Positions 44,501 through 57,427 of a stretch of 64,000 nucleotides of DNA are shown here, in pieces. Position numbers and translations under genes: made by a program. The first letter of the stretch is position 1, and every line of letters begins with the position of its first letter. Origin of the DNA: Gracilariopsis chorda (Eukaryota; Rhodophyta; Florideophyceae; Gracilariales; Gracilariaceae); NCBI GenBank assembly GCA_003194525.1, contig NBIV01000048.1:248001-312000 (forward strand). Direction: 5' to 3'. The notes below the pieces were generated by a model that saw only the letters and a list, made by a program, of their open reading frames with translations, was not told the DNA's origin and searched no databases.

Positions 44501-47500
44501 GGGCGTCAGCTTGGGTGTTCTGCGCGCCCTTTTTATAAATGACTTGAAAGTCATATTCCGCGAGGCGGAGTCTCCAGCGCATGAGGCGTCCCGACGGGTC
44601 GGAGATATTCATTAACCACCTCAATGAGGAATGATCCGTGTACACGGTGAAGTGAACTCCCATAAGGTAGGGGCGCAGAGTGGTCATCGCCCATACGACG
44701 GCGAGGCACTCTTTCTCCGATACGGAGTAGTTCCGCTCATGAACATTGAGCGAGCGCGACCAATAACCGATTGGGTGTCGTTCCCCGTCGGGGGTGGTTT
44801 GAAAAAGAGCACACCCGACTTGGTAGTCGCTCGAGTCCGTATCTACGGAGTATGGCAACCCACGTTTTGGGAGATGTAGGATTGGTGCTGATGTGACAGC
44901 CTCCTTCAAGGAGTTAAAAGCTTCCGATTGCTCGGGCGTAAATGTTCCCAGTTTTGGGGGGTTCCCCTTTCGCCACAACGTGTTTAGGGGCGCCGCGGTA
45001 TTCGAAAAGTTCTGGATGAACAGTCGATAGACGTTGACCAGCCCCAAAAAGGAGCGCAGTTCCGTTTGAGTACGGGGCTCTTTCGCTTCAGCGAGGGATT
45101 TGACTCGAGCTTTCTCGATCGCTAACCGTCCAGGACGGATAATGTGACCCAGATATCTCACAGTATCTGTGAAAAACTCGCATTTTCTCAACTTGAGGGT
45201 AATTCCCGCATCGCGGAGTACGGTCAGCAAGTCTCGAACGTGAGTGAGATGGTCGTCCAATGAGTTGGAGAAGATGATAATATCATCAAGGTAGACCAGA
45301 CAACTCCGCCACTTAAAGCGGTTGAGTAGAATATCTAATGCACGCTGAAAGGTGGCGGGGGCGTTGGTTAACCCAAATGGCATCCGCTTGAAGCGGTACG
45401 TTCCTGCGTGGCAGGTGAATGCAGTTTTGTCGCGATCCTTCTGTCTGACAGGTACTTGCCAATATCCCCAATTGGCATCGAGAGCCGTGAAAACGGTGGC
45501 GTCTCCGAGGGAGTCAGTACACTCGTCCATACGAGGGATAGGGTACGTGTCCCTAACAGTCACGGCATTGAGCCGGCGGTAGTCGACACAGAACCTCCAG
45601 GTTCCGTCGGCCTTCAAAGCCAGTACAACTGGGGATGCCCAGGGTGATTGAGCGGGCTCAATCACACCTGCGCGGAGCATCTTGTCCACTTGGGACTGCT
45701 CCTCTTCCCAAGCTTTCGGACCTGCCCTGTAGGGGGGTTGTGCAACCGGTCGCGCACCGGGGATTAAATCGATCCGGTGTTCCGTTGCATTAATCTCGCC
45801 AAGCGAGCCATCCCACATTGTGGTGAATTCCCGTAACATAGTACGGAGTTTGTCGCGGTGCGACTCTGGCACGTGGCTGAAGTCAAGCGCTTCAAGTGCC
45901 TTTTCCGGATCAATCCGGTCGTTGCTCGATGGAACATAGTCCTGTGGAACAGGTGTGGTTCGCAATTCCGAGCTACTCGGTATGTTCGACGCTGAAGTAG
46001 CGGTTTCCTCCCCCTCCTTAGACTTGACGTCTTCGGACGGCGGGGCGAACTCCTCAGAAGAGGTGGTAACTCCCAGTACATTGGCGGCTGTCATCTTCGT
46101 TGGCAGCATTCCCATAGGATGGGGGTTACACTCCCAACTACTTGGTGTTTTACCAGATACTGGGGGTGTTTGCCAAGGTTGGCAACCAATATCCGGAAAG
46201 GAACATCCGGGGAAATGGAGACAATTCCATTAGCCAGCGCCAGCTGGGATTTCTCGTACAGCGAGGCGAGGGGTTGTATAACCCGAAGACGTTGTTGACG
46301 GGAATTTACCTGCACCCAGACTTGGGACTCAGGCGGTATAGAAACCGAGGCCGCGACGCGGAGCTTGGTGGACTCGCGGGATGCGGGCGGTAGTTCCTGC
46401 GCAGCAGGGAGCGGAACTTGTTTCCGAGAGGACCGCTCTAGCGGGCGGCGAACAATCGGAACCGATGATCCCTTGTCAAGCTCTACACGCCTGAGGCGGG
46501 GCCTGATTGCGTCGACAAATCTGTCGCAGTAATCGCATCCCAGTATGACTGGTGCTGCCAATGAATGGCACACGACGAAGTCCAACTTCACCACAGAGGT
46601 ACCACGTCTCACGACGAGGTCCACTATGCCCACCGTTTGTAACGGATTGTTGTTCGCATCCGAAATGTCGGGGACCGCGTCAGAGCGGATACAAGACCGC
46701 ACAAGCGGGTGTATCAATGATTCCACAACAAAGTTGGGGCCGGCACCTGTATCCAGGACGGTGAGAAACCTCACCATAAACTGGGGATCAAGGCCAAGGT
46801 CGGCATAGACCTTGTAATTGCGCTTGGCCAAGACCAAGACTCTACCGGGAATCCGGGGATTTTTACTCCGTATCCACGGGCGACGCAACACACCGAGGTG
46901 TGCAGAGTCCGCATCAGCGGTGTCTTTCCTCGAGAGGACTTTCACCGGGGAGCGAGGCGAGGACGCCTCGGGCGTCAACAGCCTCTTGTCTGAGGACGCC
47001 TCTCCCCTTTGAGACTCCCTCAGTTAGTTTTCCGCCTTCGGCGGTTAGTTGGGTTCCTCGACAACGAGTGCTTCATCCCGTTGACGGGGGTTTCTATCCG
47101 CATAAGCGGGGGTTGCAACGGATGGTTGCGTGATCTCCTGAATCGGGGTGTATGAAGCTTGCCGCGCACGCAGGGTCTGTCGTAGGCATGGGAAAAGTAC
47201 GTTTTAGCACGGAGGTAGGAAGCCGTCGGGACGGAACCGTTTCTCCTCTGGAGTGAGGGCCTCATAATTTGCCACTACGTTGGCCATATCCTTCAGTGAA
47301 CAAATACACTGAGGTGAGGTATGGCCATGGGCATAGCACAGGTGGCAAATGAGAGCCAATACCGCGACACGCGGATTATTATTCCGAGTATCGGAGAGGC
47401 GAACCGCAGGGCGGGTGTCAGTCCATCCAGGCCGTTGATAACGGGATTGACCGTTTGAAAACGGGAGTCGTTGGGGTTGGACCCGACTGTTACCACTGTA

Positions 47501-49311
47501 CAAAACGGGATCTTCTGTTCCCGTATCACGGGTCATCTCCGTCGTCGACGGCAAATCACTGGTGGGTATCGACACACCATCCCTCTGCACTAAATGCACG
47601 GTATCAAATCCCTGTCCAGGGTTCCCATCCGCGGTGAGCGGGATTGAGGAAGCTTCGCCTTCCAGCAACAACGCCTTGGCGGATTTAGACCGATTGTTCG
47701 GAGTTCTTGCACGGAGTGCATCCCCTTCCGCTCGAGCGTGTTGAACCAGCTCGGGATAGGTGATCCTCCGCTTGTCCTCCCGATAACGGGTAACTAAACT
47801 CCGGATTGCCAGATCAAGACCATCGATGAACATGGTACTGCGCTCCCCAGCGGGGTATACGTTACCACATCTGTGGAAAGCCTTGTTAAGGCGCACCGAG
47901 TAATCGGTCTCGGTCTCTCCAGCACGCTGGCGTGTATCTCGCAAAGAGAGGATAGCCTGCTGAACAGCGGTTTTTGTGGCGTAGGAGCGCAGAAGATACC
48001 ACACAGCCTCCGGCCAGCAAGTAAACCCTCCCTCGGAGGCACGAAAAGATCCTCTGACAGAGTTGTATTGGTCCTCCGCCACTCCCCGTAAGAAATACGG
48101 TAAAGCCAAATAGGCTTGTCCGTCATTCATACCGAGAATATCGGCCTCCGCTACAAAGCGGGATAGGAAATCCAGTACTAGGACTGGGTCCTCTCCAGTA
48201 AAATACTGGTTGCGGAGCGAGAGCTGCATTCGCTTAATGCATTCTCGCACCTTTCCCGTACCACGGGGCGTACGTCCAAGTGACGAATCTTCGAGCCGGT
48301 AGTACCGGTATGATAAAAGCTTCCGGTAATCCGGGTTTGTCGGTTTCAATTCCCGGAGACCGGGGTGTCTTCTCCCCTTCTGGCGGGTTCGGTTCACACC
48401 TCCAGTGGCCGATGACCGCTTCGAGCGGGAGGAGTAGCCTCGCTTGTCGTCCTCCGAGTCGGAGTTCGAGGAGCCCGAGCTAACCGAATGGTTTCGGGAT
48501 GAGTCCGACGATGTCAAAAAATCGGAGTCCGAATATTTTCGGTGGTGTTTCCGTCGATGACGGCGTTTCTTCTTCCCAGAAAGCTGGTCGTTGTGCGATG
48601 CCCCGTTTACTGGATCATCCGGGGATGGTTTTTCCATGAGAACTAACTGCCCCAGCGTCTCCAGCCGGGCACCAATCCGATCAAATCGGGCTTCAACTCC
48701 TTCGATGAAGGTGGCGGGTTGTCCCAAACTCTCCAACACGGAGTTGACGTCAGACCGTAAAATACGGAGTTCCTCGGCAACTTCCTTTACGGGGGTTGCC
48801 AAGACCACCTCACCACCTCTTGGAGGGATTTTAGTTCCCCTACAAGGGTGTCATGGGCGGTCCACAGAGCGCGGACCTGGGATTCCAGGGAAGTCCCGTG
48901 GGGGGTGTTATCGCCCGTTCCACGGGCGCTTGAAGCCGCGACAGCGGGAGCGGGCCGGGGTGCCTGGGGCACTGCGACAACAGCCAGAGTCGATGCTGCA
49001 TTCCCCTGCGGGGGTGATAACGAGGGCAAAAGGAGGTTCCGGGGTTCCTGGTCGGGGGTATCATTCCGTAATGAAGCGGCGCCAGCACGGCTGGAACTTG
49101 TCCGTATAGGGATACGGGGTACGAACCGAACTTCGGAAGTGTCCCCCTTGTCACGGGAGCGACTACGCGTCACCACTGGCTCCGCATCGGAGGGATTTCT
49201 CGACATGAGAGAATACCGTTACGACGGGAAACGATCACGGAACTTCCGGTGAATTAAAACAAACCTCGTAAGAGGGAAAACAAAAACCGATTCTAGGTCG
49301 GGAGACCACTT

Positions 49312-50137
49312 TGTGGTGCAACGCCCCAAAGGGGAGAAACACCGAAAGACGTTCAGGATCTTTCCTCCGTGGAGGTGAACCCAGTTGGGTAGAGCCCTCC
49401 CAGAGGTGTCACGGCGAAGCCGATTTGTAAGACCAGGGAAACCTGTCGCGACTCGCGCAGGGAGGTGAAGGCGAAGAATCGGTATCCGCGTGAGCGGGGT
49501 GTGATCCTCAGTAGAGGTATGTTTCCACGTAATTGGAGGTGTGTGAGCGGATGCGCACACGAGGGCCGCGGATAGCGGGAGGTGCTACCCTAAAAAGGGG
49601 AAAAAGAAAGGGCGAAGAGGAGAAAGAGAGGACGAAGTGAGTCGCGAGAGCGACGGGGACGAACGGCAATGCCGGTAACAATATCCCTATACAGGGCGAA
49701 ACACCAATGCAATTGGAATAATATGACTCCCAGTGATGGGTCGCTTTAGATGTGCAAGGGGGTTAGATGTCCCGTGGTTCACGGCGTTTCCCTCCAAGGA
49801 GGAGTAGAGCACGCGCGCAAGCGGTAACAACTAGAGCCAATTCCCCAGGTTGGGGTCCCTTGTTGGGGAAGGTTTACTGGTGCGACGGCAGTGCACCGTC
49901 GCACTAAGTACTAGCTTCCTAGAAATGGGTGTGAAAATAATAAATAATATTAACTAAAATACTTCACATTTCGTGGCAACATCCACTACTGTGGCCAATC
50001 TCCAATTGGCCCAAAACCGTGTCCCACGTGTCCATATCCACCATAGTGGGGCGTAGTTCATATACACACTACACAACCGATAATATCGGGAAAGCGTTCA
50101 AGTACCAAGAATCCCTCCCTGAGGGCGTTGCACTACA
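49312..50137 (-). repeat. 5' LTR of gypsy element B2 (826 bp)
   Basis: The partner of 40166-41047. On the element's strand the bases after it read AAGTGGTCTCCCGACC, with a TGG three bases in, where a tRNA primer site belongs. It is related to but clearly diverged from the B1 LTR, so B1 and B2 are different subfamilies. Confidence 0.9.
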
Positions 50138-53100
50138 CGGAAATACAAACAAGATCACTCTGATTCTGATTCTACGATATCATCGGATTCAGCCCAAAAC
50201 GGGTCAGATGGTTCTAGTTCCTCGGACTCCGATTCGGAGGACGAGAAACGAGGCCGTTCTTCCCGCTCTAAGCGGTCATCCGCCACCCAAGGTGGAATTC
50301 GGACCCGGGGCAAGGGGAGAAGACACCCTGGCCTAAGGGAGTTAAAACCGACGAACCCGTTGAATCGGAAAATATTGTCCTACCAGTACTATCGGCTGGA
50401 CGATTCCTCTTTAGGACGTACACCCCGTTGCACGGGGAAGTTGAAAGAGTGCATAAAACGTATGCAACTCTCACTGGGTAACCAGTATTTTACTGGAGAA
50501 GACCCAATTATGGTGTTGGAATTTCGTTCCCGCTTTGTAGTGGAAGCCAATATCCTTGGAATGAACGAGGGGCAAGCCTATTTAGCATTACCGTATTTCT
50601 TGCGGGGAGTGGCAGAGGAGCAGTACAACTCTGTCAGAGGATCATCTCGTGCCTCAGAGGGAGGAGTAACCTGCTGGCCGGAGGCGGTGCAATACTTATT
50701 GCGCTCCTATGCCACCAATACCGCCATTCAGGGGGCAATCCTCGCTTTGCGAGATACTCGTCAGCGCTCAGGCGAGATTGAAACCGATTACTCGGTGCGC
50801 CTTAACATCCACCGTTGTGGGAATGTATACCCCGCAGGGGAACGTTGTACCGTGTTCATCGATGGCCTTGACCCGGCAATCCGGAGTCTTTTAACTCGTT
50901 ACCGCGAGGACAAGCGGAGGGTCACCTATCTCGCGCTTGTTCAACACGCTCGAGCGGAAGGGGAAGCACTTCGTGCAAGAACTCCGAATCCTTGGTCTAA
51001 GCCCGCCAAGGCGTTGGTGCTGGAGAGGGACTCCTCATCGCCCTCGCGTTTTGTGGATAGAACCCCCAACAGGGATAAGACGCCGTGCATTTTGTACAGG
51101 GAGATGGTGTGTCTATACCAACCACAGACTTACGGTCAACGACGGAGGACACGTTCGAAACGGCGCAACACAACCCCGTATTGTACGTGGGGAACAATCG
51201 CGTTCAGCCGCCACGAGTCCCGTTTATGAACGGCCAATCCCGCTATCAACGGCCTGGATGGAATGACACTTGCCTGGGGCTACGCTTCTCCGATGCTCAG
51301 GATACTAACCAGCGCGTCCCCGTGTTGGCTCTACTTTGCCACCTTTGCTACACTCATGGCCATACATCCCTCAGTGTCTTTGCTCACTGAAGGATATGGC
51401 CAAGGAGGTGGCAAATTACGAGGCCCTCACTCCAGAGGACAAACGTTCCGTTCCGACGGCTTCTTACCTCCGTGCTAAAACGGAGTTCTCGCATGCCTTG
51501 CCACATATCGCGCGTGCACGGCTAGCTTCAATTAATCCGAATCGGAAAGTCGCGCAAACGTCCGACGCAACCACCACTTATGTGGATAAGAACCCTGGCC
51601 CCCGGAACAAAGCTCTCGTGTTCGAGGATCCTGGACTACCGCCTACGGCGGGAACCTCCCAGGAAAACTAACTGAGGGAGTCTCCCTTTGGGAGAGGCGT
51701 CCTCAAAGATGAGGCTGTTGACGCCCGAGGCGTCGCAGCCTTGCTCCCCGGTGAAAATCCTTTCAAGGAAGGACATTGCAGACGCGGAATCTGCACACCT
51801 TTCTGTGCTGCGTCGCCCTTGGATACAGAGTAAAAACCCCTGGATCCCGGATAGAGGCTTGGTCATGGCCAAGCGCAACTACAAGGTTTACGCCGACCTT
51901 GGCCTTGACACCCTTTTTATGGTGAGATTTCTAACAGTCCTGGACACGGGTGCAGGCCCCAACTTCATCGAGGAATCATTACTAACCCCCAGGTGCGGTC
52001 TCGTTTCCGTTCCGAAACGGTTCCCGAGGTCGCAGATGCAAACAACAACCCGTTAAAAACGGTGGGTACCGTCGAATTAGTCTTGCAGTTGGGCACCACC
52101 GTGGTGAGGCTCGACTTTATTGTTTGTCGGCCATTGGCCACTTCAATCATACTGGGATGTGATTACTGCAACAGATTTGTCTTCGCAACCAGGCGTGTGG
52201 AACTCGACGACGGATCGTCAGTCCCAATCGTCCGTCGCCCTCTCAAGCGTGCTTCGCAGAAGCAAGTCCCACTACCTGCTGCGCAGGAACCACCGCCCGC
52301 GTCTGGCGAGTTCATCAAACTTCGAGTCGCAGCCTCGGTTTCTATACTGACTGAGTACTAAGTCTGGGTGCAAGTCAATTGCCGTCAACACGGTCTTCGG
52401 GTTATTCAACCTCTTTCCTCGTTATACGAGAAATACCAGCTCACGCTGGCGAACGGAATTGTTCACGTTAGCAGTTGCTCCTTTCCGGATACTCGTTGCC
52501 AATCTTGGCTAACGACCCCAGTGTCTGGTAAAGAACCAAGTTAGTTGGAAGCGTCACTCCACACCCCCTTGGGATGCTCCCAACGAAGATGACGACCGCC
52601 AATGTTCTCGGAATTGCCGCCTCTTCTGAGGAAGCCACCCCCACCACTGACGAACTATCGTCAAAGAAGGGAGAGGAAACCGTTGTTTTAACTTCGAACA
52701 ACCCGAATAACTCAGAACCGACGGCCACACCTGTAGCACAGGACAAGGTTACAGCGCGTTCAGATTGAGTGGACCCCATAAAGGCACTCGAGGATATATA
52801 CCTCGGCCATGCGCCAGAGTCACACCGCGACAAACTCCGTGCACTGCTACGGGAATTTACCACGATGTGGGATGGCTCGCTCGGCGAGATTAATGTTACG
52901 GAACACCGGATAGATTTGTTACCGGGTGCACGTGCGAAGGAACAACCCCTTTACAGGAAAAGACCGAACGTTCGGGAAGAGTAGCAGTCCCAAATGGACA
53001 AAATGCTCCGCACAGGTGTGATAGAGCCCGCTCAATCACCCCGGGCATCCCCAGCTGTACTGGTTTTGAAGGCTGACGGAACCTGGAGGTTCTGTGTCGA

Positions 53101-56100
53101 CTATCGCCAGCTCAATGCCGTGACTGTGAGGGAAACATATCCCATCCCTCATATGGACGAGTGCATCGACTCCCTTGGAGATGCTACCGTATTCACGGCT
53201 TTGGACGCCAATTGGGTTAATGGCAGGTCTCTGTTAGACAGGAGGATTGTGATAAGACCGCTTTCACCTGCCACGCAGGAGGATCGTACTGCTTCGAGCG
53301 GATGCCGTTTGGTTTGACCAACGCTCCCGCCACCCTTCAGCGTGCAATAGATATTCTATTAAACCGCTTCAAGTGGTGGAGCTGTCTAGTCTACCTGGAT
53401 GATATTATCATCTTCTCCAATAGTTTGCACGACCATCTCACCCATGTCAGGGACGTTCTAACCGTGCTCCACGATGCGGGAAATACCCTCAAGTTGAGGA
53501 AGTGCGAGTTCTTCACAGATACTGTCAAGTATCTGGGACATATCATCCGTCCGGGGCGGTTAAAGATCGAGAAGGCTCGAGTCAAGTCCCTCGTTGAGGC
53601 TAAGGAACCCCGCACTCCAACGGAACTCCGCTCCTTTTTTGAGCTTTTCAACGTCTACCGACGGTTTATCCCGAACTTTTCGGATATCGTGGCACCGTTG
53701 AACGCGTTGTTACGCAAAGTAAATCCCCCAAAATTGGGATGATTCACGCCCGAGCAATTGGAAGCGTTTAACTCCTTAAAGGAGGCTGTCGCGTCAGCAC
53801 CTATCTTATCGTTACCCAACTTGGGACTCCCGTACTCTGTGGACACGGACTCGAGCGACTACCAAGTTGGTTTTGCTCTTTTCTAAACTACCCCAGAGGG
53901 GGACCGAAGGCCAATTGGTTATTGGTCACGCTCGCTCAATGTCCTTGAGCGGAACTTCTCTGTATCGGAGAAAGAGTGTCTCGCCGTCGTGTGGGCACTT
54001 TCCACCCTACGCCCTTATCTTATGGTAGCTCAGTTTACCGTATACACGGATCATTCCTCGTTGAGGTGGTTAATGAACATATCGGATCCCTCCGGCCGCC
54101 TTATGCGCTGGAGACTCCGCCTTGCGGATTATGACTTCCAAGTCATATATAAAAAGGGGGCACTCAAATCCCAGGCCAACGCTTTGTCGCGTTTACCCAC
54201 AAATGGGGAAGCACTCCGAACGGAGGATGACAACATTCCATGCTTCATGGCTGAAGAACCGGATGACCCGGAGTGGAAGTTCGAGGAATGACCAGAAGAC
54301 TGGGATGAAGATGCTGATTTTTACAACTTACTAGCATCCCGCAAGACCCCTGAGAACGCCTTACCGGGAAGTTTTGTACCGGTTTCACCGGAGGAATTGA
54401 TCCGAGAACAATTCGGTGACCCCTTCTGTATGAGTATTCTTGCCCGTTTAAACGGTGGCGAAGACCTCCCGTTCGAGGTGAACGATAAAGGCTACCTCGT
54501 TCGATTGGTCGAAGCTCGACCACAGATTGTGGTACCTCATTCCCTGCAGTCGCGAGTGTTAAATTTCTCGCACTATGCGAAGCTCGGTGGCCACGTAGGT
54601 GGGAGGAAGCTCTACCTCACCCTTCAAAGGGCTTTTAATGGCCCGCCATGGCGGTTGATTGCTACGCAACAGTGCGGTTTTGTACCAAATGCTTGAAGAA
54701 CCGGGTGTAGCTCCGCAGGAACGCGAAAAAAATGAAGGTATTCCCTGCTAGGGCGCCACTCGAGTTTATCGCAATCGATATTCTCGGACCTCTCCTAACT
54801 ACAAAGAGAGGCAATAAGTTCTTACTTGTGATCACCGATCGCTTTTCAAAGCTTGTTCGGACTGTCCCTCTTCGGAGGGTAACCGCTTTCACGGTGGCCC
54901 AGGCTCTGATAACGCAATGGATTTTTGTCTACGGTCCTCCTGTGAAGGTGCTCTCCGATAACGGACGGGAGTTCGCGTCCAAGTTCTTCCAGGATGTTTG
55001 TCGCATCCTGGACGTGAAAAACGTGTTCACGACTACCTATTATCCCCAGTGTAATGGGCAAGTCGAACGGTTCAACCGGACTTTGTTGGCCTCTCTCCGT
55101 TCCTACGTTGCTGATCACCCCAAATCTTTGGACTTGTATGCAGATTCTCTAGCATTTGCATACAATACACAAGTTCACCGGACTACCGGAGTGTCAACGT
55201 TCGAGTTGGTTCTATCTCGTTCACCCCCGCCTGTGGCGTTAGAATCCCAAGCCACCTTGGGCAATTTCCCATCTGTGGGTCGATACCGCCAGGAATTGAA
55301 GCAATGGCTTACTAAGCTGGTCTCAACAGCGCGGAAGTCTATGGAACGCGCGCAAGCCGCGTACAAGCGGGATTTCGACGCTGGTTTACTAGATAATGCT
55401 CCCCGCAATACGGGCTAGTACCTACGTCTTTATACGTAAGGAATATTATAACCCGGAACGGGAGAAGCGTCACAAGCTTTTGCCTGTGGCGGATGAACCG
55501 TTTAAAGTGGTATCGGTTAACTCCGACACTGTCGTAGTGGAAATGGGCAAGACACACGAGCGGATTTCCCGCGATCGTGTTGTACGTTCCCCTCCTCCCT
55601 CGTCTGAGGTCGTCCTGGAAACAGGGAAACCCGTCTCTACGGACTCGGCAACGCCAGAAACCCTGGGACTAAATAAACCGACTACTCTACCACACCCTAC
55701 TCGGGGCTTCTCAGATTTACCGACTTTGTTGGAACTCCCGGCTCGGCCGGATCGTTCAGGTTTAAACGGACCTGTCTCTACTCCTAACACTACCGCCCCT
55801 TCGGCGCGAATTTACACCCGCCATGCAGTATATCCTACTATTACTCCCCTTGCTCCGTCTAAGGAGGGGGAGGGGACCTATCGCCACGCTGGAAATTTAT
55901 TACCGTCGCAACGGGATTTGAGCCGTGAAACACGGAAGGTCGATGAAGGCTCGCAATCCCCCACACAGGGTTCCCGAACGACGCAGTTACACCGTATGAT
56001 ACGGGAGAGTGGACCAACATCGCAGTACGCACCCCTGAACCAGGGCAATCCCCTGAATCAGGATAGCGATATCGTTTCGCAGACCCTCACCAGAGTGTCG

Positions 56101-56984
56101 TCGCAGAACCGTCGTCAACGGAATTTCCCGCCAAAACGGATTCCTCAGCACCATCCATGCCGCTGGTAGCAGGCAACGCACGCCTTGGAAAACCAGCAAC
56201 GCCGGAAAGTGAAAAGACCCTCTTGAGGGAGGAAGGCAGGAATGCACATCTTGCAACTCAAGTCCCTGGCTCTACAGCCCCGGACTTGAGAACCGTTCAT
56301 AACGGGAATGTTGTCAGAACTTCGGAGATAGAAGTTCCAAAGTCTCCGCGCAATCGCGGTAATATACCGAGCGTCTCGGAAAAATCCGGCTTCGTCGCCA
56401 TGGTTAAACTGGTCGTCCCGGATGATGCACCTCTTGAGGAAGACATCACACCTCAATTAGAGGCAACGTCCCCGAACAGGGTGTCCAAGGCGCCAGCTGT
56501 CCACGCCCCATCAGGGAGGTTGAGGTAACACACCGGAGCACCGGAAGTAACTGTCGGATACCGGGTGCCAAAACAGCAGTGCACGGCTCAGCTGGACAGT
56601 GTAAGGTCCAAGCCAAGGGAGGCAGAACGCAAAGAGGCGGTTTAGAGCCACATGCCGTGAGAGTCAGGTGAACGCACGGAGATTGTGCGCCCCGCACCAA
56701 TCACCGCGCGACGCGGGAAGCCCCACAAGGGAGTGACCTCCACAACTCCGCCAAAGCGGCAAGTTGCCCGCAAGCTCGCGGTTCGACCGGACTACCGTCA
56801 ACATGGACGGAAGACCCTCGCAAACTAGTGGTACGACCCAAGTACCACGGTACGCGGCAACCGTTCCACGAAGACACCCTCTTGAGGGATATTATTTCGC
56901 ACTCTGCCCCGCATCCGTCCGGCCGAAGCCGGCAAGTTGCATCCTGACGCACCCCTGAGGGGAAGTATCCCGTCCATCGGGCAA

Positions 56985-57200
56985 CCCCTGACAAGCGAGG
57001 TCACCATAACACGGCAAGGCCGGCAGGTATACAAACAAGAGTTTGTGATTAACCGAATCGTCGGGCACACCTGTAATCAGGAAGGCATTCTAAGATACCG
57101 AGTCCGCTGGTACGGATATGACCCAAGCTGGGAGACAATGGAACCCATCAAACACCTCTCTCGTTCGAAGGTGATCCTATATTACCGCAGTGCGGGTACC
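56985..57200 (+). CDS. Chromodomain at the Pol end of element B1
   Basis: Residues read FVINRIVGHTCNQEGILRYR and VRWYGYDPSWETMEPIKHLS, a clear chromodomain matching that of B2 position by position. It follows a Pro/Ser-rich, low-complexity Pol tail (about 55420-56900) and lies about 230 bp before the antisense block. Confidence 0.8.
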
Positions 57201-57427
57201 GCAAATCCAGCTACGCTGTGCAACGCCCAAACGGGATAAAAACGCCACGAAGCCGGGGAAGGTAGGAAAGAAGGAGTACACCCCCTTTTTGTATGGACTC
57301 CGTCAAGGACGGGAATGAAAGAGAAAACGCCGTTCTAAACGGGAAAGTTTACTCGGGAGGCTCGCGCTCCTGTGTGATGCTAAGCTACATTACTGGCTAA
57401 GCCATGGAATGAGACCAGGATACTGGA

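Larger units (their letters stand above)
40166..50137 (-). mobile_element. Chromodomain Ty3/gypsy element B2, full length, inside B1 gag
   Basis: It has long LTRs (826 and 882 bp) and a perfect 5-bp duplication CGGAA (40161-40165 and 50138-50142). On the minus strand, gag spans about 47204-49206 with a CX2CX4HX4C knuckle (CHLCYAHGHTSPQC). Protease (about 46100-46980) has VLDTGAGPNFVV. Reverse transcriptase and RNase H (about 44400-46115) have RFCVDYRRLNAV, LVYLDDIIIFSNS and NTQADALSRLP. Integrase (about 43000-44330) has FYWPAMAMDC and FIAIDILGPL. A disordered Pro/Arg/Glu-rich tail (about 41560-43000) precedes a chromodomain (about 41290-41520, YRVRWYGYDPS). LTR divergence is about 2% by eye apart from one 56-bp difference, so it is younger than B1. 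It looks almost whole, with about four or five breaks. Confidence 0.9.
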